Positions 18,018-26,324 of a stretch of 64,000 bases of DNA are shown here, piece by piece. How positions within the stretch are numbered: the stretch's first letter is position 1; each line of letters opens with the position of its first letter. This DNA comes from Eubacteriaceae bacterium CHKCI004. GTDB lineage: Bacteria; Bacillota; Clostridia; Lachnospirales; Lachnospiraceae. The notes beneath the pieces are model-generated. The model saw nothing but the letters and a program-made list of their open reading frames with translations. It had not been told where the DNA came from and did not search any database. The stretch is from positions 62,001 through 126,000 of the forward strand of contig FCNR01000063.1 of NCBI GenBank assembly GCA_900016875.1, given 5' to 3'. The position numbers and the translations under genes were made by a program.

Positions 18018-18722
18018 ATGATAAAAGTAAATGCAATGGGAGATGCCTGCCCGATCCCGGTCATCAAGACCAAAAATGCCATCAGGGAAATGAATGGGGC
18101 AGGCCAGGTGGAGGTTCTGGTGGACAATGAGATCGCTGTGCAGAATCTCACGAAAATGGCGAAACAGAAGGGATACCAGTGTCAGTCTGAGAAAATATCA
18201 GACGATGAATATAAGGTGATGATCACCGTGCCGGAAGGAAACAAGAGCGCAGCGGCAGATCAGGATGCAGCGATGAATGCTGCTCGTGAGGGTGCTGCCC
18301 ATGAGAGTGAGGGTGCTGCCGGGACCGCCGGTGAGACGGCGGGAGAAGATGCCGGACAGACCGCCTGTCTGCCGGACAGCCGCAAGAAGAAAAAAATAGT
18401 CGTGCTGCGTTCCGGCAAAATGGGTGAAGGAAACGATGAACTGGGCGCAGTCCTGATGAAGGGGTTCATTTATGCCCTGACAGAACTTGACAATCTTCCG
18501 GAGACCATCCTTCTCTACAATGGCGGCGCGCCGTTGTCCTGCGAGGGCTCTGACTCTCTGGAAGATCTGAAAACTTTGGAGGCCCAGGGAGTGGAGATCA
18601 TGACCTGCGGCACCTGCCTGAATTATTACGGACTCTCCGACAAGCTGGCGGTGGGTACAGTGACTAACATGTACGCCATTGCAGAGAAAATGTCGGAGGC
18701 CGACACGATCATCTGCCCGTAA
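18018..18722 (+). CDS. yedF: Selenium metabolism protein YedF
   Basis: A two-domain 234-aa protein. The N-terminal TusA-like domain has the sulfur-carrier signature C11-P-x-P (DACPIPVIKTK). After a low-complexity Ala/Gly/Glu linker (about residues 76-120), the C-terminal DsrE-like domain carries CGTCLNYYGL. By comparative genomics it follows selD and is thought to carry or channel reactive selenium. It starts 29 bp after selD and is probably cotranscribed. Confidence 0.9.
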   Translation: MIKVNAMGDACPIPVIKTKNAIREMNGAGQVEVLVDNEIAVQNLTKMAKQKGYQCQSEKISDDEYKVMITVPEGNKSAAADQDAAMNAAREGAAHESEGAAGTAGETAGEDAGQTACLPDSRKKKKIVVLRSGKMGEGNDELGAVLMKGFIYALTELDNLPETILLYNGGAPLSCEGSDSLEDLKTLEAQGVEIMTCGTCLNYYGLSDKLAVGTVTNMYAIAEKMSEADTIICP

Positions 18723-18826
18723 GCGGGAAAAATGTCGGAGGCCGATGCGGCAGAACGCAGAGAAGCTCACTGCGGGAACGGACAGGGAGAAAACAGGAAT
18801 AAAAAAATAAAAAGGACGGAACAAAA

Positions 18827-19678
18827 GTGGAATTTGAACAATGGAAGAAGGAACTCTGCATTGTCAGAGGAGGCGGCGACATTGCCACGGGCACGATTTA
18901 TAAATTGTTTCAGTGCGGCTTTCCTCTGCTTGTGCTGGAAATAGGCAATCCAAGCTGTATCCGCCGGACCATCAGCTTCTGTGAGGCGGTGTTTGACGAT
19001 GACGTGGAGGTGGAAGGCGTACATGCAAAGCGCGTGGGTTCTCTCGAGGAAGCATATCGGTGCTGCTGCCGGGGAAAAGTCCCGGTGATGGTGGACCCGG
19101 AGGCCGTTATGATTCAGAAAGCGTCTCCGGCTGTTGTCATCGATGCCATTCTGGCAAAATGCAATCTGGGTACCCGTATCACCGACGCTCCGGTGGTCAT
19201 CGGCGTCGGCCCGGGATTTACTGCAGGAAAGGACGTTCACGCCGTGGTGGAGACCAAGCGGGGACATAATCTTGGCAGAGTGATCTATGACGGAGCTGCC
19301 GCGCCAAACACCGGTGTGCCCGGAGTCATTGGCGGTTACGGGAAAGAAAGAGTCATTCACGCCCCGGCATCAGGGACTCTTCATATAGAGAAACAGATCG
19401 GCGAGGAAACAGCGCAGGGAGACGTTATCGCATGGATTGATGAGACGCCTGTGAAAGCGACCATATCCGGCATTGTCCGGGGCATGATCCGGGAAGGCTA
19501 TGCAGTGCAGAAGGGTCTGAAGATTGCAGACATCGACCCGAGAATCACAGAAAAAGACAACTGCCATCACATTTCCGACAAAGCCCGCTGTGTGGCGGGC
19601 GGCGTACTGGAGGCGGTGCTGCATCTGCGTCTGGAGCAGGAGAAAATAAAAAGTACAGATAAAGAGTCGGCCATATGA
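18827..19678 (+). CDS. yqeB: SDMH-family protein YqeB
   Basis: The EF2563-type protein that marks selenium-dependent molybdenum hydroxylase systems (283 aa). It begins at GTG 18827 after AAAGGACGG. Visible features are VRGGGDIATGT near the N-terminus, a central VVIGVGPGFTAG, and GVPGVIGGYGKERV. The N-terminal Gly-rich loop looks like a Rossmann-type dinucleotide site, as in XdhC-like proteins. Its proposed role is maturation of the selenium ligand. The stop overlaps the start of the next gene. Confidence 0.9.
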   Translation: MEFEQWKKELCIVRGGGDIATGTIYKLFQCGFPLLVLEIGNPSCIRRTISFCEAVFDDDVEVEGVHAKRVGSLEEAYRCCCRGKVPVMVDPEAVMIQKASPAVVIDAILAKCNLGTRITDAPVVIGVGPGFTAGKDVHAVVETKRGHNLGRVIYDGAAAPNTGVPGVIGGYGKERVIHAPASGTLHIEKQIGEETAQGDVIAWIDETPVKATISGIVRGMIREGYAVQKGLKIADIDPRITEKDNCHHISDKARCVAGGVLEAVLHLRLEQEKIKSTDKESAI

Positions 19679-19911
19679 GAAAAAAAGAACGAAAAACAGT
19701 CATCACATTTGCCACCACCACGGCGGCAATACACATGGAGCAGTGCTGTAAAAAAGAAGAACTGCCGGGACGGCTTATTCCGGTTCCCACAGCAATCACC
19801 GCAGGCTGCGGTCTGGCCTGGGCAGTGGTTCCATCAGAGAAGACTCCGGTTCTTGCCATGATGGAAAAAGAAGGAATAGCCGCAGAAGGCGTCTATGAGC
19901 TGGAAATCTGA
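19675..19911 (+). CDS. DUF3343 protein, putative Se/S carrier
   Basis: A 78-aa protein translationally coupled to yqeB (ATGA overlap). It matches the small DUF3343 family, described as a putative selenium/sulfur carrier: an N-terminal strand TVITFATTTAAIHMEQ, the pair C24-C25, and a conserved GCG (C45) in ITAGCGLAWAV. Together with YedF it may shuttle activated selenium to the hydroxylase. The carrier role is inferred from family context. Confidence 0.8.
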   Translation: MRKKERKTVITFATTTAAIHMEQCCKKEELPGRLIPVPTAITAGCGLAWAVVPSEKTPVLAMMEKEGIAAEGVYELEI

Positions 19912-19947
19912 GTATGCAAGAGCGTAAAACACAGTTAGTGCCAGGTA

Positions 19948-19976
19948 TTGTCTTCCCTCCCGAATGTTGTTATAAT
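19948..19976 (+). promoter_or_regulatory. Promoter of the small secreted protein gene
   Basis: TTGTCT (19948-19953) and TATAAT (19971-19976) are 17 bp apart. An 8-bp inverted repeat, CCCTCCCG at 19955-19962 and CGGGAGGG at 19989-19996, brackets the -10; the right arm is also the ribosome binding site. Confidence 0.65.
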
Positions 19977-20003
19977 CAAAAACAAAAACGGGAGGGAATT
20001 TCT

Positions 20004-20489
20004 ATGAAGTGTATGAGTAAAATGTGGAAAAAAACAGGAATCGCCGTGATGGTACTGCTTCTTCTGGCTGCGGTGATACCGGCAGGGTCCGTGCAGGCGG
20101 CGTCAAAAACCGGACAATATCAGAAAAAGTATAAAACGCAGGTCAGCTTTCCGGTATGGTCAGAACCGGCCTATGGCGTAGTCATTAACCGGATCAAAAA
20201 CGGAAAAGTTCGTTTCCAGATCAGCAGGGCAGGTGTCAACGGTTCGCCTATCTACAATTCCAACGTGATCAAGGCGAAGCTCAAAAACAATAAGGCGTCT
20301 TTCCAGTGGAAAGATACCTGGGGCAACAGCGGAACCGGAAAGCTCAAGTTTTCCGGCGGATATGTTAAGCTGAAAATCAAACAGACCTACACCGCCGACC
20401 TGAACCGCTCCACCCTTGACACCGGAGGCAAATTTGTCAAGATGAAGAAGATCAGCGACAGTAAGAAGTTGTTCGACAAATGGGGGTAA
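20004..20489 (+). CDS. Small secreted basic protein, function unknown
   Basis: The 161-aa product starts at ATG 20004 after GGGAGGG, preferred over an earlier in-frame ATG that lies upstream of the promoter. Residues 1-33 look like a signal peptide: a Lys-containing start, a hydrophobic core IAVMVLLLLAAVIPAG and an SVQAAS cleavage region. The mature part is rich in Lys, Gly and aromatic residues and probably beta-sandwich-like, but I recognise no domain. It has its own promoter and marks the border between the selenium block and a decayed region. Confidence 0.7.
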   Translation: MKCMSKMWKKTGIAVMVLLLLAAVIPAGSVQAASKTGQYQKKYKTQVSFPVWSEPAYGVVINRIKNGKVRFQISRAGVNGSPIYNSNVIKAKLKNNKASFQWKDTWGNSGTGKLKFSGGYVKLKIKQTYTADLNRSTLDTGGKFVKMKKISDSKKLFDKWG

Positions 20490-20550
20490 GGTGTTGTTGC
20501 AGGGGTGAATAAATGGCATTAGCAAAACAGAATATGCAGCATTTATGATG

Positions 20551-20618
20551 GTTTCAAAATTGATTTTAGTAAGATTACAATAGAATAAAGGATTATATGC
20601 ACAAGGGGATGTTGCATT
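20551..20618. repeat. 68-bp direct repeat, copy 1
   Basis: Identical to 21367-21434 except at one base (20609 is A, 21425 is C). The unit begins GTTTCAAAATTGATTTTAG and ends TGTTGCATT. Copy 1 abuts the carboxypeptidase gene fragment. Confidence 0.9.
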
Positions 20619-20720
20619 GACCGGGGCGGTTGTTCTCCATCCAGACCGCAGAAATTTACGAAATGCGTATTCTCTATTCCGAGAGAAGCGGCCCGCTTAT
20701 TCGTTTTGGACACACACGCG
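20616..20720 (-). pseudogene. Fragment of a D-Ala-D-Ala carboxypeptidase gene
   Basis: Read on the minus strand this stretch encodes NKRAASLGIENTHFVNFCGL, which aligns with residues about 193-212 of the intact carboxypeptidase at 21,549-22,850 (NERAAALGMKNTHFVNCCGL). The DNA matches 22,208-22,290 with roughly four bases in five identical. A further piece, TTGACCGGGGCGGT at 20617-20630, matches the intact gene near 21,697, implying an internal deletion. There is no start, stop or catalytic motif, so it is a remnant. Confidence 0.8.
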
Positions 20721-20870
20721 AAGCATATAGAGGTGGTAGAAAAAAATATATTTTCTGATTGGAACCGTCAGTCAGAGGATATATTAGAAAATATTCCACC
20801 GGAATTAGATACAGTGCAGGAAAAATGAAAAAATGAGTATAAAGAGAGATTAAAAGGGGGCGTGGTATTT

Positions 20871-21140
20871 ATGATGTATCCTTACATGACTTTAAATGAT
20901 GATACAGAGATTACACATTCTGAGATGAAAGCGGACGGGCGGGTTAAAGTTTATATTGAAACCCCAGACGAAACAGGAGGTTTTCACCATGCTATCTGTT
21001 GGCTTCCTGACTATACATGGGAAAATCATGGATACTCAGAAGCAGAAATGACATATTTTAAACAACTAATTCGGGATAATGCACATCTGATAATGGAATT
21101 TTCGCAAGAAGGAGGTATTCTGAATGCTTCAGCTGTTTAA
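20871..21140 (+). CDS. Small acidic cytosolic protein, DUF4160 partner type
   Basis: An 89-aa protein starting at ATG 20871 after AAGGGGG (an in-frame GTG at 20862 is too close to that RBS). It reads as a compact alpha/beta protein: an N-terminal THSEMKADGRVKVYIETP stretch, a central WLPDYTWE and a C-terminal FSQEGGILNAS. I recall similar small clostridial proteins encoded directly before DUF4160 genes, and that arrangement is seen here, but no function is established. It is possibly half of a small two-gene module of toxin-antitoxin style; that is speculation. Confidence 0.55.
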   Translation: MMYPYMTLNDDTEITHSEMKADGRVKVYIETPDETGGFHHAICWLPDYTWENHGYSEAEMTYFKQLIRDNAHLIMEFSQEGGILNASAV

Positions 21141-21297
21141 AATTGGTTCATATTCAGGAAAGGCATTGTTGTGCAATAATAAGTCACACATTCCGCAGAA
21201 AATTCTAAAAAAGATGTTACGTTTTATTGAAGCAAATAGTTCCGTTATTATTGAGAAATGGGTGGAACAATTTAATGAAATACGATATTTTTGTTAA
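21124..21297 (+). pseudogene. DUF4160-type gene with internal deletion
   Basis: ATG 21124 to TAA 21295-21297 encodes 57 residues, overlapping the end of the previous gene. The first residues MLQLFKIGSY and the last part, NKSHIPQKILKKMLRFIEAN through EIRYFC, resemble the two ends of DUF4160 proteins, but the middle with the usual HVH segment is absent, so about 35 codons appear to have been lost in frame. A genuinely short protein is the alternative. Confidence 0.5.
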
Positions 21298-21366
21298 ATT
21301 TGGAAAATATGGCAGAGCAGCGACGTAGGAAGAGATGAAGTTCTTGTAATGGCAAAACAATATTCT

Positions 21367-21434
21367 GTTTCAAAATTGATTTTAGTAAGATTACAATAGA
21401 ATAAAGGATTATATGCACAAGGGGCTGTTGCATT
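21367..21434. repeat. 68-bp direct repeat, copy 2
   Basis: Second copy of the unit at 20551-20618, 816 bp downstream, with one mismatch. It lies between the shortened DUF4160 gene and the carboxypeptidase gene. Confidence 0.9.
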
Positions 21435-21441
21435 AAATAAT

Positions 21442-21506
21442 GCTATGCTTCCTCCTAAATGACAAGTTATTATTATTTCACTGGTCTAGCTGGAAGGGAG
21501 CATAGC
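21442..21506. repeat. Imperfect inverted repeat downstream of dacA-type gene
   Basis: GCTATGCT at 21442-21449 and AGCATAGC at 21499-21506 form 8-bp arms that extend imperfectly inward (TTCCTCC against GGAAGGG) around about 40 nt. It could be a terminator-like structure for the minus-strand carboxypeptidase gene or the ends of a small decayed element. Confidence 0.4.
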
Positions 21507-21548
21507 AATTGATGCGACAGCCTTTCTTTATGTAAATGTACTGCCGCT

Positions 21549-22850
21549 TCACAGCGCCAGCATCAGACGCTGCAGGTAGTCCATGTAATGCGCTTCCGGT
21601 ACAGTTTCTTCGGAGAGGATGGAGACGCTGCCGAGCTTGGTGCCGTCGTAATAATAGTCGAGGCTTCCGATACGCTGTCCTTCTTTGACCGGGGCGGTGA
21701 CAGCGTCGTCCATGACGAGTTTTTTCTCGATTTTACTTTCGTCCAGGTCAGAAGTGGCGACGTAGGAGAAGTTTTTTTCGTAGCGGCAGGTGATCTGCTG
21801 CGCGGTGCCGCCGCGGACGGGAACGGCGGAGAGTGCCGGTGGATTGTCGTCGGTGAAGATCCGGCAGACGGAGAAGCCGTAATCAAGCAGGGAAGCGGAA
21901 GCGGCAACTCTGGCCTTGGAACTCTCGCAGCCCATGACCACCGCGATTAAGGAAATGTCATTCCGGGTGGCGGTGGCGCTTAAGCAGAATCCTGCTTTCG
22001 ATGTGCTGCCGGTTTTTAAGCCGGTGGCGCCTTCGTACTGACGAATCAGCTTGTTGGTGTTGGTGAGACCGAATTCGGAAGAGCCGCGGGTGGTGACATG
22101 GGTGATGTTTTCCATCCAGATGGTGGTATAGTCAAAAATTTCTGGATGATTGACAGTAAGCTCCCGGGACATGATGGCGATGTCGCGGGCGGAAGTGTAA
22201 TGGCCGTCCGCATCCAGACCGCAGCAGTTCACGAAATGTGTGTTCTTCATGCCGAGGGCAGCGGCCCGCTCGTTCATTTTGGCCACAAAGGCGTCCTCGC
22301 TGCCGGCGATATACTCAGCCATGGCCACACACGCATCATTCCCTGATGCCACCGCGATACATTTAATCAGGGTCTCCACTGTCTGGGCTTCGCCGGCTTC
22401 CAGAAAGACCTGGGAGCCTCCCATGGAGGCGGCGTGCTCGCTGGTGGTGACGGAGTCGGTGAGACTGATCTGCCCGGCGTCGAGGGCTTCGAAGATCAGG
22501 AGAAGGGTCATGACCTTGGTGACGCTGGCCGGCGGCTTTTGCAGGTCGGCGTCCTGTTCGTAGAGAACGGTGCCGGTGGATGCTTCCATGACGATGGCAC
22601 AGGGCGCTTCCACGTGAAAGCCGGTATCGGTGACGGCAGAACTGTCGTCGGAAGAGGAACTTTCTGTGCCGGTGGCAGTAGTTTCGTCGGCGGAGCCGTC
22701 GTCTTCTGAAGATGTGGTGACGGCCGCAGGTGTTTCCGCCAGAATGTCGCTGGCGGCAGCGGCCGGAACCGCTGATAAGAACAGGAGAAAAAAGGTGCAG
22801 AAGAAAGATAACATGCGAAAAATGTTTTTTCGGACCGAAGGATATTTCAT
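21549..22850 (-). CDS. D-alanyl-D-alanine carboxypeptidase (PBP5 family)
   Basis: A secreted or membrane-associated serine peptidase that trims the terminal D-Ala from peptidoglycan stem peptides (433 aa). After a signal sequence (about residues 1-33) and a Ser/Thr/Asp-rich linker, the three active-site motifs are S109-V-T-K112, S169-G-N171 and K279-T-G281. The C-terminal domain (about residues 330-430) is the PBP5_C-like beta domain. Sporulating clostridia carry several paralogs (DacA/DacB/DacF types), so no symbol is given. A decayed fragment of a close relative lies 0.8 kb downstream. Confidence 0.92.
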   Translation of the reverse strand: MKYPSVRKNIFRMLSFFCTFFLLFLSAVPAAAASDILAETPAAVTTSSEDDGSADETTATGTESSSSDDSSAVTDTGFHVEAPCAIVMEASTGTVLYEQDADLQKPPASVTKVMTLLLIFEALDAGQISLTDSVTTSEHAASMGGSQVFLEAGEAQTVETLIKCIAVASGNDACVAMAEYIAGSEDAFVAKMNERAAALGMKNTHFVNCCGLDADGHYTSARDIAIMSRELTVNHPEIFDYTTIWMENITHVTTRGSSEFGLTNTNKLIRQYEGATGLKTGSTSKAGFCLSATATRNDISLIAVVMGCESSKARVAASASLLDYGFSVCRIFTDDNPPALSAVPVRGGTAQQITCRYEKNFSYVATSDLDESKIEKKLVMDDAVTAPVKEGQRIGSLDYYYDGTKLGSVSILSEETVPEAHYMDYLQRLMLAL

Positions 22851-23071
22851 AGAAGACTCCAGATAGAATTTAGTACAGTTTATGGGATTTGTCTAAAAAT
22901 ATGCATTTCTTTGTTGCCATTCCATCGGAAAATGTTTAAAATCTGTATAGATAGTTTTGTAACTGTGACCGGAGACACAGGCCATGCGAGGTTATAAAGC
23001 ATGCGAAGCGCAGGCCCTCGGCACGATACAGGCCGGAAGCGGAGAAATAGAGAAAAAGGAGATGAAGTCGT

Positions 23072-24988
23072 ATGATACTGCATGAATTTTATACGGGAAG
23101 AGCTTTTGACGCCTATGAATATTTTGGCGCACATCCGACAGATACGGGAGTTCTGTTCCGGGTGTATGCGCCGGGCGCAGAGAGGATTGAACTCATCGGA
23201 GAGTTCAACGAGTGGGACGGCAGTGGGGATGAGATGCACCAGGAGGGGCAGTCGGGCATTTTTGAGGCGGTCAATGAGAAGGCGCGCCCTGGCATGATGT
23301 ATAAGTTCCGGATTTATCAGAAGGACGGAAGGGTCGTGGACCGCTTTGACCCCTACGGTTTCGGTTCTGAGCTTCGGCCCAATACGGCGGCGATCATCCG
23401 GGATATTGATACCTATACTTTCCATGACCGGGAGTGGATGCGGAAGAGGACGAAGAATTATAACCAGCCGCTGAATATTTATGAGGTGCATGCGGGCTCC
23501 TGGAGACGGAAGGGCGAAGGAGAAGAAGACTGGTACAGCTACCAGGAACTGGCGAAACTTTTAGTGGACTATGTGAAGGAAATGGGGTATACTCATGTGG
23601 AGTTTCTGCCGCTCTCGGAGCATCCGTTTGACGGCTCCTGGGGATATCAGGTGAGCGGCTTTTTCTGTCCGACTTCCCGGTACGGGACGGCGGAAGATCT
23701 GATGGAGATGGTGGACATTTTCCATCAGGCGGGTATCGGCGTGATCATGGACTTTGTGCCGGTGCATTTTGTAGTCAATGACTATGCGCTGAGCTATTTT
23801 GACGGGACGCCCCTTTACGAACATCCTGCGGATGACACGGGACGGAGCGAGTGGGGTACCTGTAATTTTAACTATTTCCGGGGCGAGGTGCGCAGTCTTC
23901 TGCAGTCTGCGGCGGACTTCTGGCTGACCCGGTTCCATTTTGACGGACTGCGGATGGACGCCATCAGTAACGCTATTTTCTGGTCGGGCAACGCGGCGAA
24001 AGGTGTCAATGAAGGCGCCATTGAGTTTATCCGGTGTATGAATCAAGGCCTGCAGCGGAGGCATCCGACGGCTATGCTCATTGCGGAGGATTCCACCAAT
24101 TATCCTAAGGTGACTGCACCGGTGGAGTACGACGGTCTGGGATTTGATTACAAGTGGGATATGGGCTGGATGAATGATACGCTGGAGTATTTCAAGATTC
24201 ATCCCCATGACAGAAAATACCGGTATCATACCTTTACATTTTCCATGATGTATTTTTATAATGAACATTATCTGCTGCCACTGTCTCACGACGAAGTGGT
24301 TCACGGGAAGGCGACTATCCTGCAGAAAATGTGGGGCGATTATGATTTTAAGTTCCAGCAGGCAAAGACTCTCTATACTTATATGTTTACCCGTCCGGGC
24401 AAGAAGCTGAATTTCATGGGCAATGAGATTGGTCAGTTCCGGGAGTGGGATGAGAAGAGAGAGTGCGACTGGTCATTGCTGGAGTATCCGAAACACAGTG
24501 ATTTTCAACGGTTTATGAAGGATCTGCAGCATCTCTATCTCACAGAACCGGCATTTCATGACGGAGAATATAATTCCGCCTGCTTCCGTTGGCTGGAGGC
24601 GGACGCTGCCGAGGAGCGGGTATATGTCTATGAGAGAATGTCGGCAGGACAGAATTTTATCGTTGTTTTGAATATGAGCGACGAGCAGTATAACAATTTT
24701 GAGTTCGGTTACGATAGAAATGCGGTGCTGCACGAGGTGCTTTCCGGTGAACGGAAGGAATACGGCGGTTATTTTGACGGCTCAAAAGAGGATATTCCGG
24801 CGCAGATCAAAGGCTATAAATGGTGGAAGCGGAAGTTCAGTATTGTGGTTCCGGCCCTGGCTGCCATCGTGTACCGGGTGGAATTTCTGCCGGAACCAAA
24901 GGAAGAACCGCGCAGACTTACGCATCTGCGGAATACGGATTTGACAAAAGGATTGCAGGCACAGAATGAAAATAGATGTAAAGCTTGA
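23072..24988 (+). CDS. glgB: 1,4-alpha-glucan branching enzyme
   Basis: This GH13 enzyme makes alpha-1,6 branches in glycogen. The 638-aa protein has an N-terminal CBM48-like domain (VYAPGAERIELIGEFNEWDG), then the catalytic barrel with nucleophile D296 (FDGLRMDAI), acid/base E339 (LIAEDS) and D407 (LSHDEVVHGK). AAAGGAG precedes the start. No other glycogen gene (glgA, glgC, glgP) is in the window, so it stands alone. Its end overlaps scpA by 23 bp. Confidence 0.95.
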   Translation: MILHEFYTGRAFDAYEYFGAHPTDTGVLFRVYAPGAERIELIGEFNEWDGSGDEMHQEGQSGIFEAVNEKARPGMMYKFRIYQKDGRVVDRFDPYGFGSELRPNTAAIIRDIDTYTFHDREWMRKRTKNYNQPLNIYEVHAGSWRRKGEGEEDWYSYQELAKLLVDYVKEMGYTHVEFLPLSEHPFDGSWGYQVSGFFCPTSRYGTAEDLMEMVDIFHQAGIGVIMDFVPVHFVVNDYALSYFDGTPLYEHPADDTGRSEWGTCNFNYFRGEVRSLLQSAADFWLTRFHFDGLRMDAISNAIFWSGNAAKGVNEGAIEFIRCMNQGLQRRHPTAMLIAEDSTNYPKVTAPVEYDGLGFDYKWDMGWMNDTLEYFKIHPHDRKYRYHTFTFSMMYFYNEHYLLPLSHDEVVHGKATILQKMWGDYDFKFQQAKTLYTYMFTRPGKKLNFMGNEIGQFREWDEKRECDWSLLEYPKHSDFQRFMKDLQHLYLTEPAFHDGEYNSACFRWLEADAAEERVYVYERMSAGQNFIVVLNMSDEQYNNFEFGYDRNAVLHEVLSGERKEYGGYFDGSKEDIPAQIKGYKWWKRKFSIVVPALAAIVYRVEFLPEPKEEPRRLTHLRNTDLTKGLQAQNENRCKA

Positions 24989-25709
24989 GGCATTTGAAGG
25001 TCCGCTGGACCTTCTTTTGCATCTCATTGAAAAAAATAAAGTAAATATTTATGATATTCCCATTGTGGAGATCACCAATCAGTATATGGAATACATACAG
25101 GAGATGGAGCGGAGCACTTCCATGGAATCCATGAGCGAGTTTCTGGTCATGGCGGCAACTCTTCTCAAGATCAAGTCCCGGATGCTTCTTCCCAAGGAAG
25201 AAAAGGAAGAGGAAGAGGATCCGAGAGAAGAGCTGGTACAGCGTCTGGTGGAATATAAAATGTGCCGGTATGCGGCCGGTGAGCTTAAAGATATGAGCGT
25301 GGACGCAGAAAAAGTGTTTTATAAGACGGAGACCATCCCGAAGGAGATCAGGGAGTACGAGGAACCCATCCGTCCTTCGGAAATCGTGGGTGATGTGACT
25401 CTTGAAAAGCTCAATCAGGTCTTCCAGATGGTCATGCGGAGGAAAAAAGACCGGGAAGACCCGGTGCGCAGCCGGTTCGGCAAGATCGAGAAGGAGAAGT
25501 ATAAGGTGGAGGACCGGATGCGGGACATCCGCCGGCAGATTCAGGGACTTCGCCGCATTAATTTCCGCACCCTCCTTGATATCCAGCCCACCAAGGAAAT
25601 GGTCATCGTTACATTTCTTGCGGTGCTGGAGCTCATGAAGGTGGGACAGGTCACTGTCAGCCAGGAGAGCAACTTTGGAGAGATTTACATGGATGCGGCC
25701 GACGCGTGA
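24966..25709 (+). CDS. scpA: Segregation and condensation protein A
   Basis: ScpA is the kleisin that bridges the SMC dimer in bacterial condensin. The 247-aa protein starts FEGPLDLLLHLIEKNKVNIYDIPI, the SMC-contacting N-terminal helix region, followed by a charged acidic linker (KEEKEEEEDPREE) and a winged-helix C-terminus. It overlaps the end of glgB and is followed by scpB after 33 bp, the standard pair. Confidence 0.95.
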   Translation: MKIDVKLEAFEGPLDLLLHLIEKNKVNIYDIPIVEITNQYMEYIQEMERSTSMESMSEFLVMAATLLKIKSRMLLPKEEKEEEEDPREELVQRLVEYKMCRYAAGELKDMSVDAEKVFYKTETIPKEIREYEEPIRPSEIVGDVTLEKLNQVFQMVMRRKKDREDPVRSRFGKIEKEKYKVEDRMRDIRRQIQGLRRINFRTLLDIQPTKEMVIVTFLAVLELMKVGQVTVSQESNFGEIYMDAADA

Positions 25710-25742
25710 CGGCAGAAAACAGACAGGAAGGATGTAAATATT

Positions 25743-26324
25743 TTGGAAGATAAGAAGAAAATAAAAGGAATCATTGAAGCAATTTTATTTACCATGGGCA
25801 GGGCCGTACCTCTGGAGCAGCTTACAGCCGTGCTGGAGATGGACAGGGAGCCGCTCCGGGAGCTTCTTCTTGAAATGAAGGAAGAGTATAATAAAGAAGA
25901 AGCCCGGGGCATCTGTCTCATTGAGCTGGATGATTCCTGGCAGATCTGCACCAAAATAGAGACCTACGATTATGTGCGCAAGCTGGTCAGCCAGCCGAAG
26001 AAGCGCTCCCTGACGGACGTTATGCTGGAGACTCTTTCCATCATCGCCTACAAGCAGCCGGTGACCAAGCAGGAGATCGAAGCCATCCGCGGGGTGAAAT
26101 GTGATTTTGCCGTCAACAAGCTGGTGGAGTACAAGCTTGTAAAGGAACTGGGACGGCTGGATACCATCGGAAAGCCGATCGTGTTCGGCACAACGGAAGA
26201 GTTCCTGCGCTGCTTTGGCGTTTCCTCCATCGAGGAGCTGCCGGACATCGATGAGGTGACAAAACAGAGCTTTATGGAGGAAGCCATGGAAGAAGTGGCG
26301 GAGTCGTTAAATGTTCCTGTGTAA
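25743..26324 (+). CDS. scpB: Segregation and condensation protein B
   Basis: ScpB dimers bind ScpA within the SMC condensin complex. The 193-aa protein has two winged-helix domains; IKGIIEAILFTMGRAVPLEQL and ETLSIIAYKQPVTKQEIEAIRGV are the family signatures. It begins with TTG 25743, with AGGAAGGA ten bases upstream. The last 18 bp overlap the end of the convergent efflux gene. Confidence 0.94.
   Translation: MEDKKKIKGIIEAILFTMGRAVPLEQLTAVLEMDREPLRELLLEMKEEYNKEEARGICLIELDDSWQICTKIETYDYVRKLVSQPKKRSLTDVMLETLSIIAYKQPVTKQEIEAIRGVKCDFAVNKLVEYKLVKELGRLDTIGKPIVFGTTEEFLRCFGVSSIEELPDIDEVTKQSFMEEAMEEVAESLNVPV

Larger units (their letters stand above)
20490..21548. other. Decayed gene region
   Basis: About 1 kb with only one plausible intact small gene (20871-21140). 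The rest is debris: two copies of a 68-bp repeat, a piece of a D-Ala-D-Ala carboxypeptidase gene, the last ~35 codons of an unidentified protein ending at TGA 20826-20828, a shortened DUF4160-type gene, and before the second repeat copy a short frame reading MAKQYSVSKLILVRLQ that resembles the end of an ImmA/IrrE-type domain (weak). Base composition is more AT-rich than the flanks. Confidence 0.6.
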
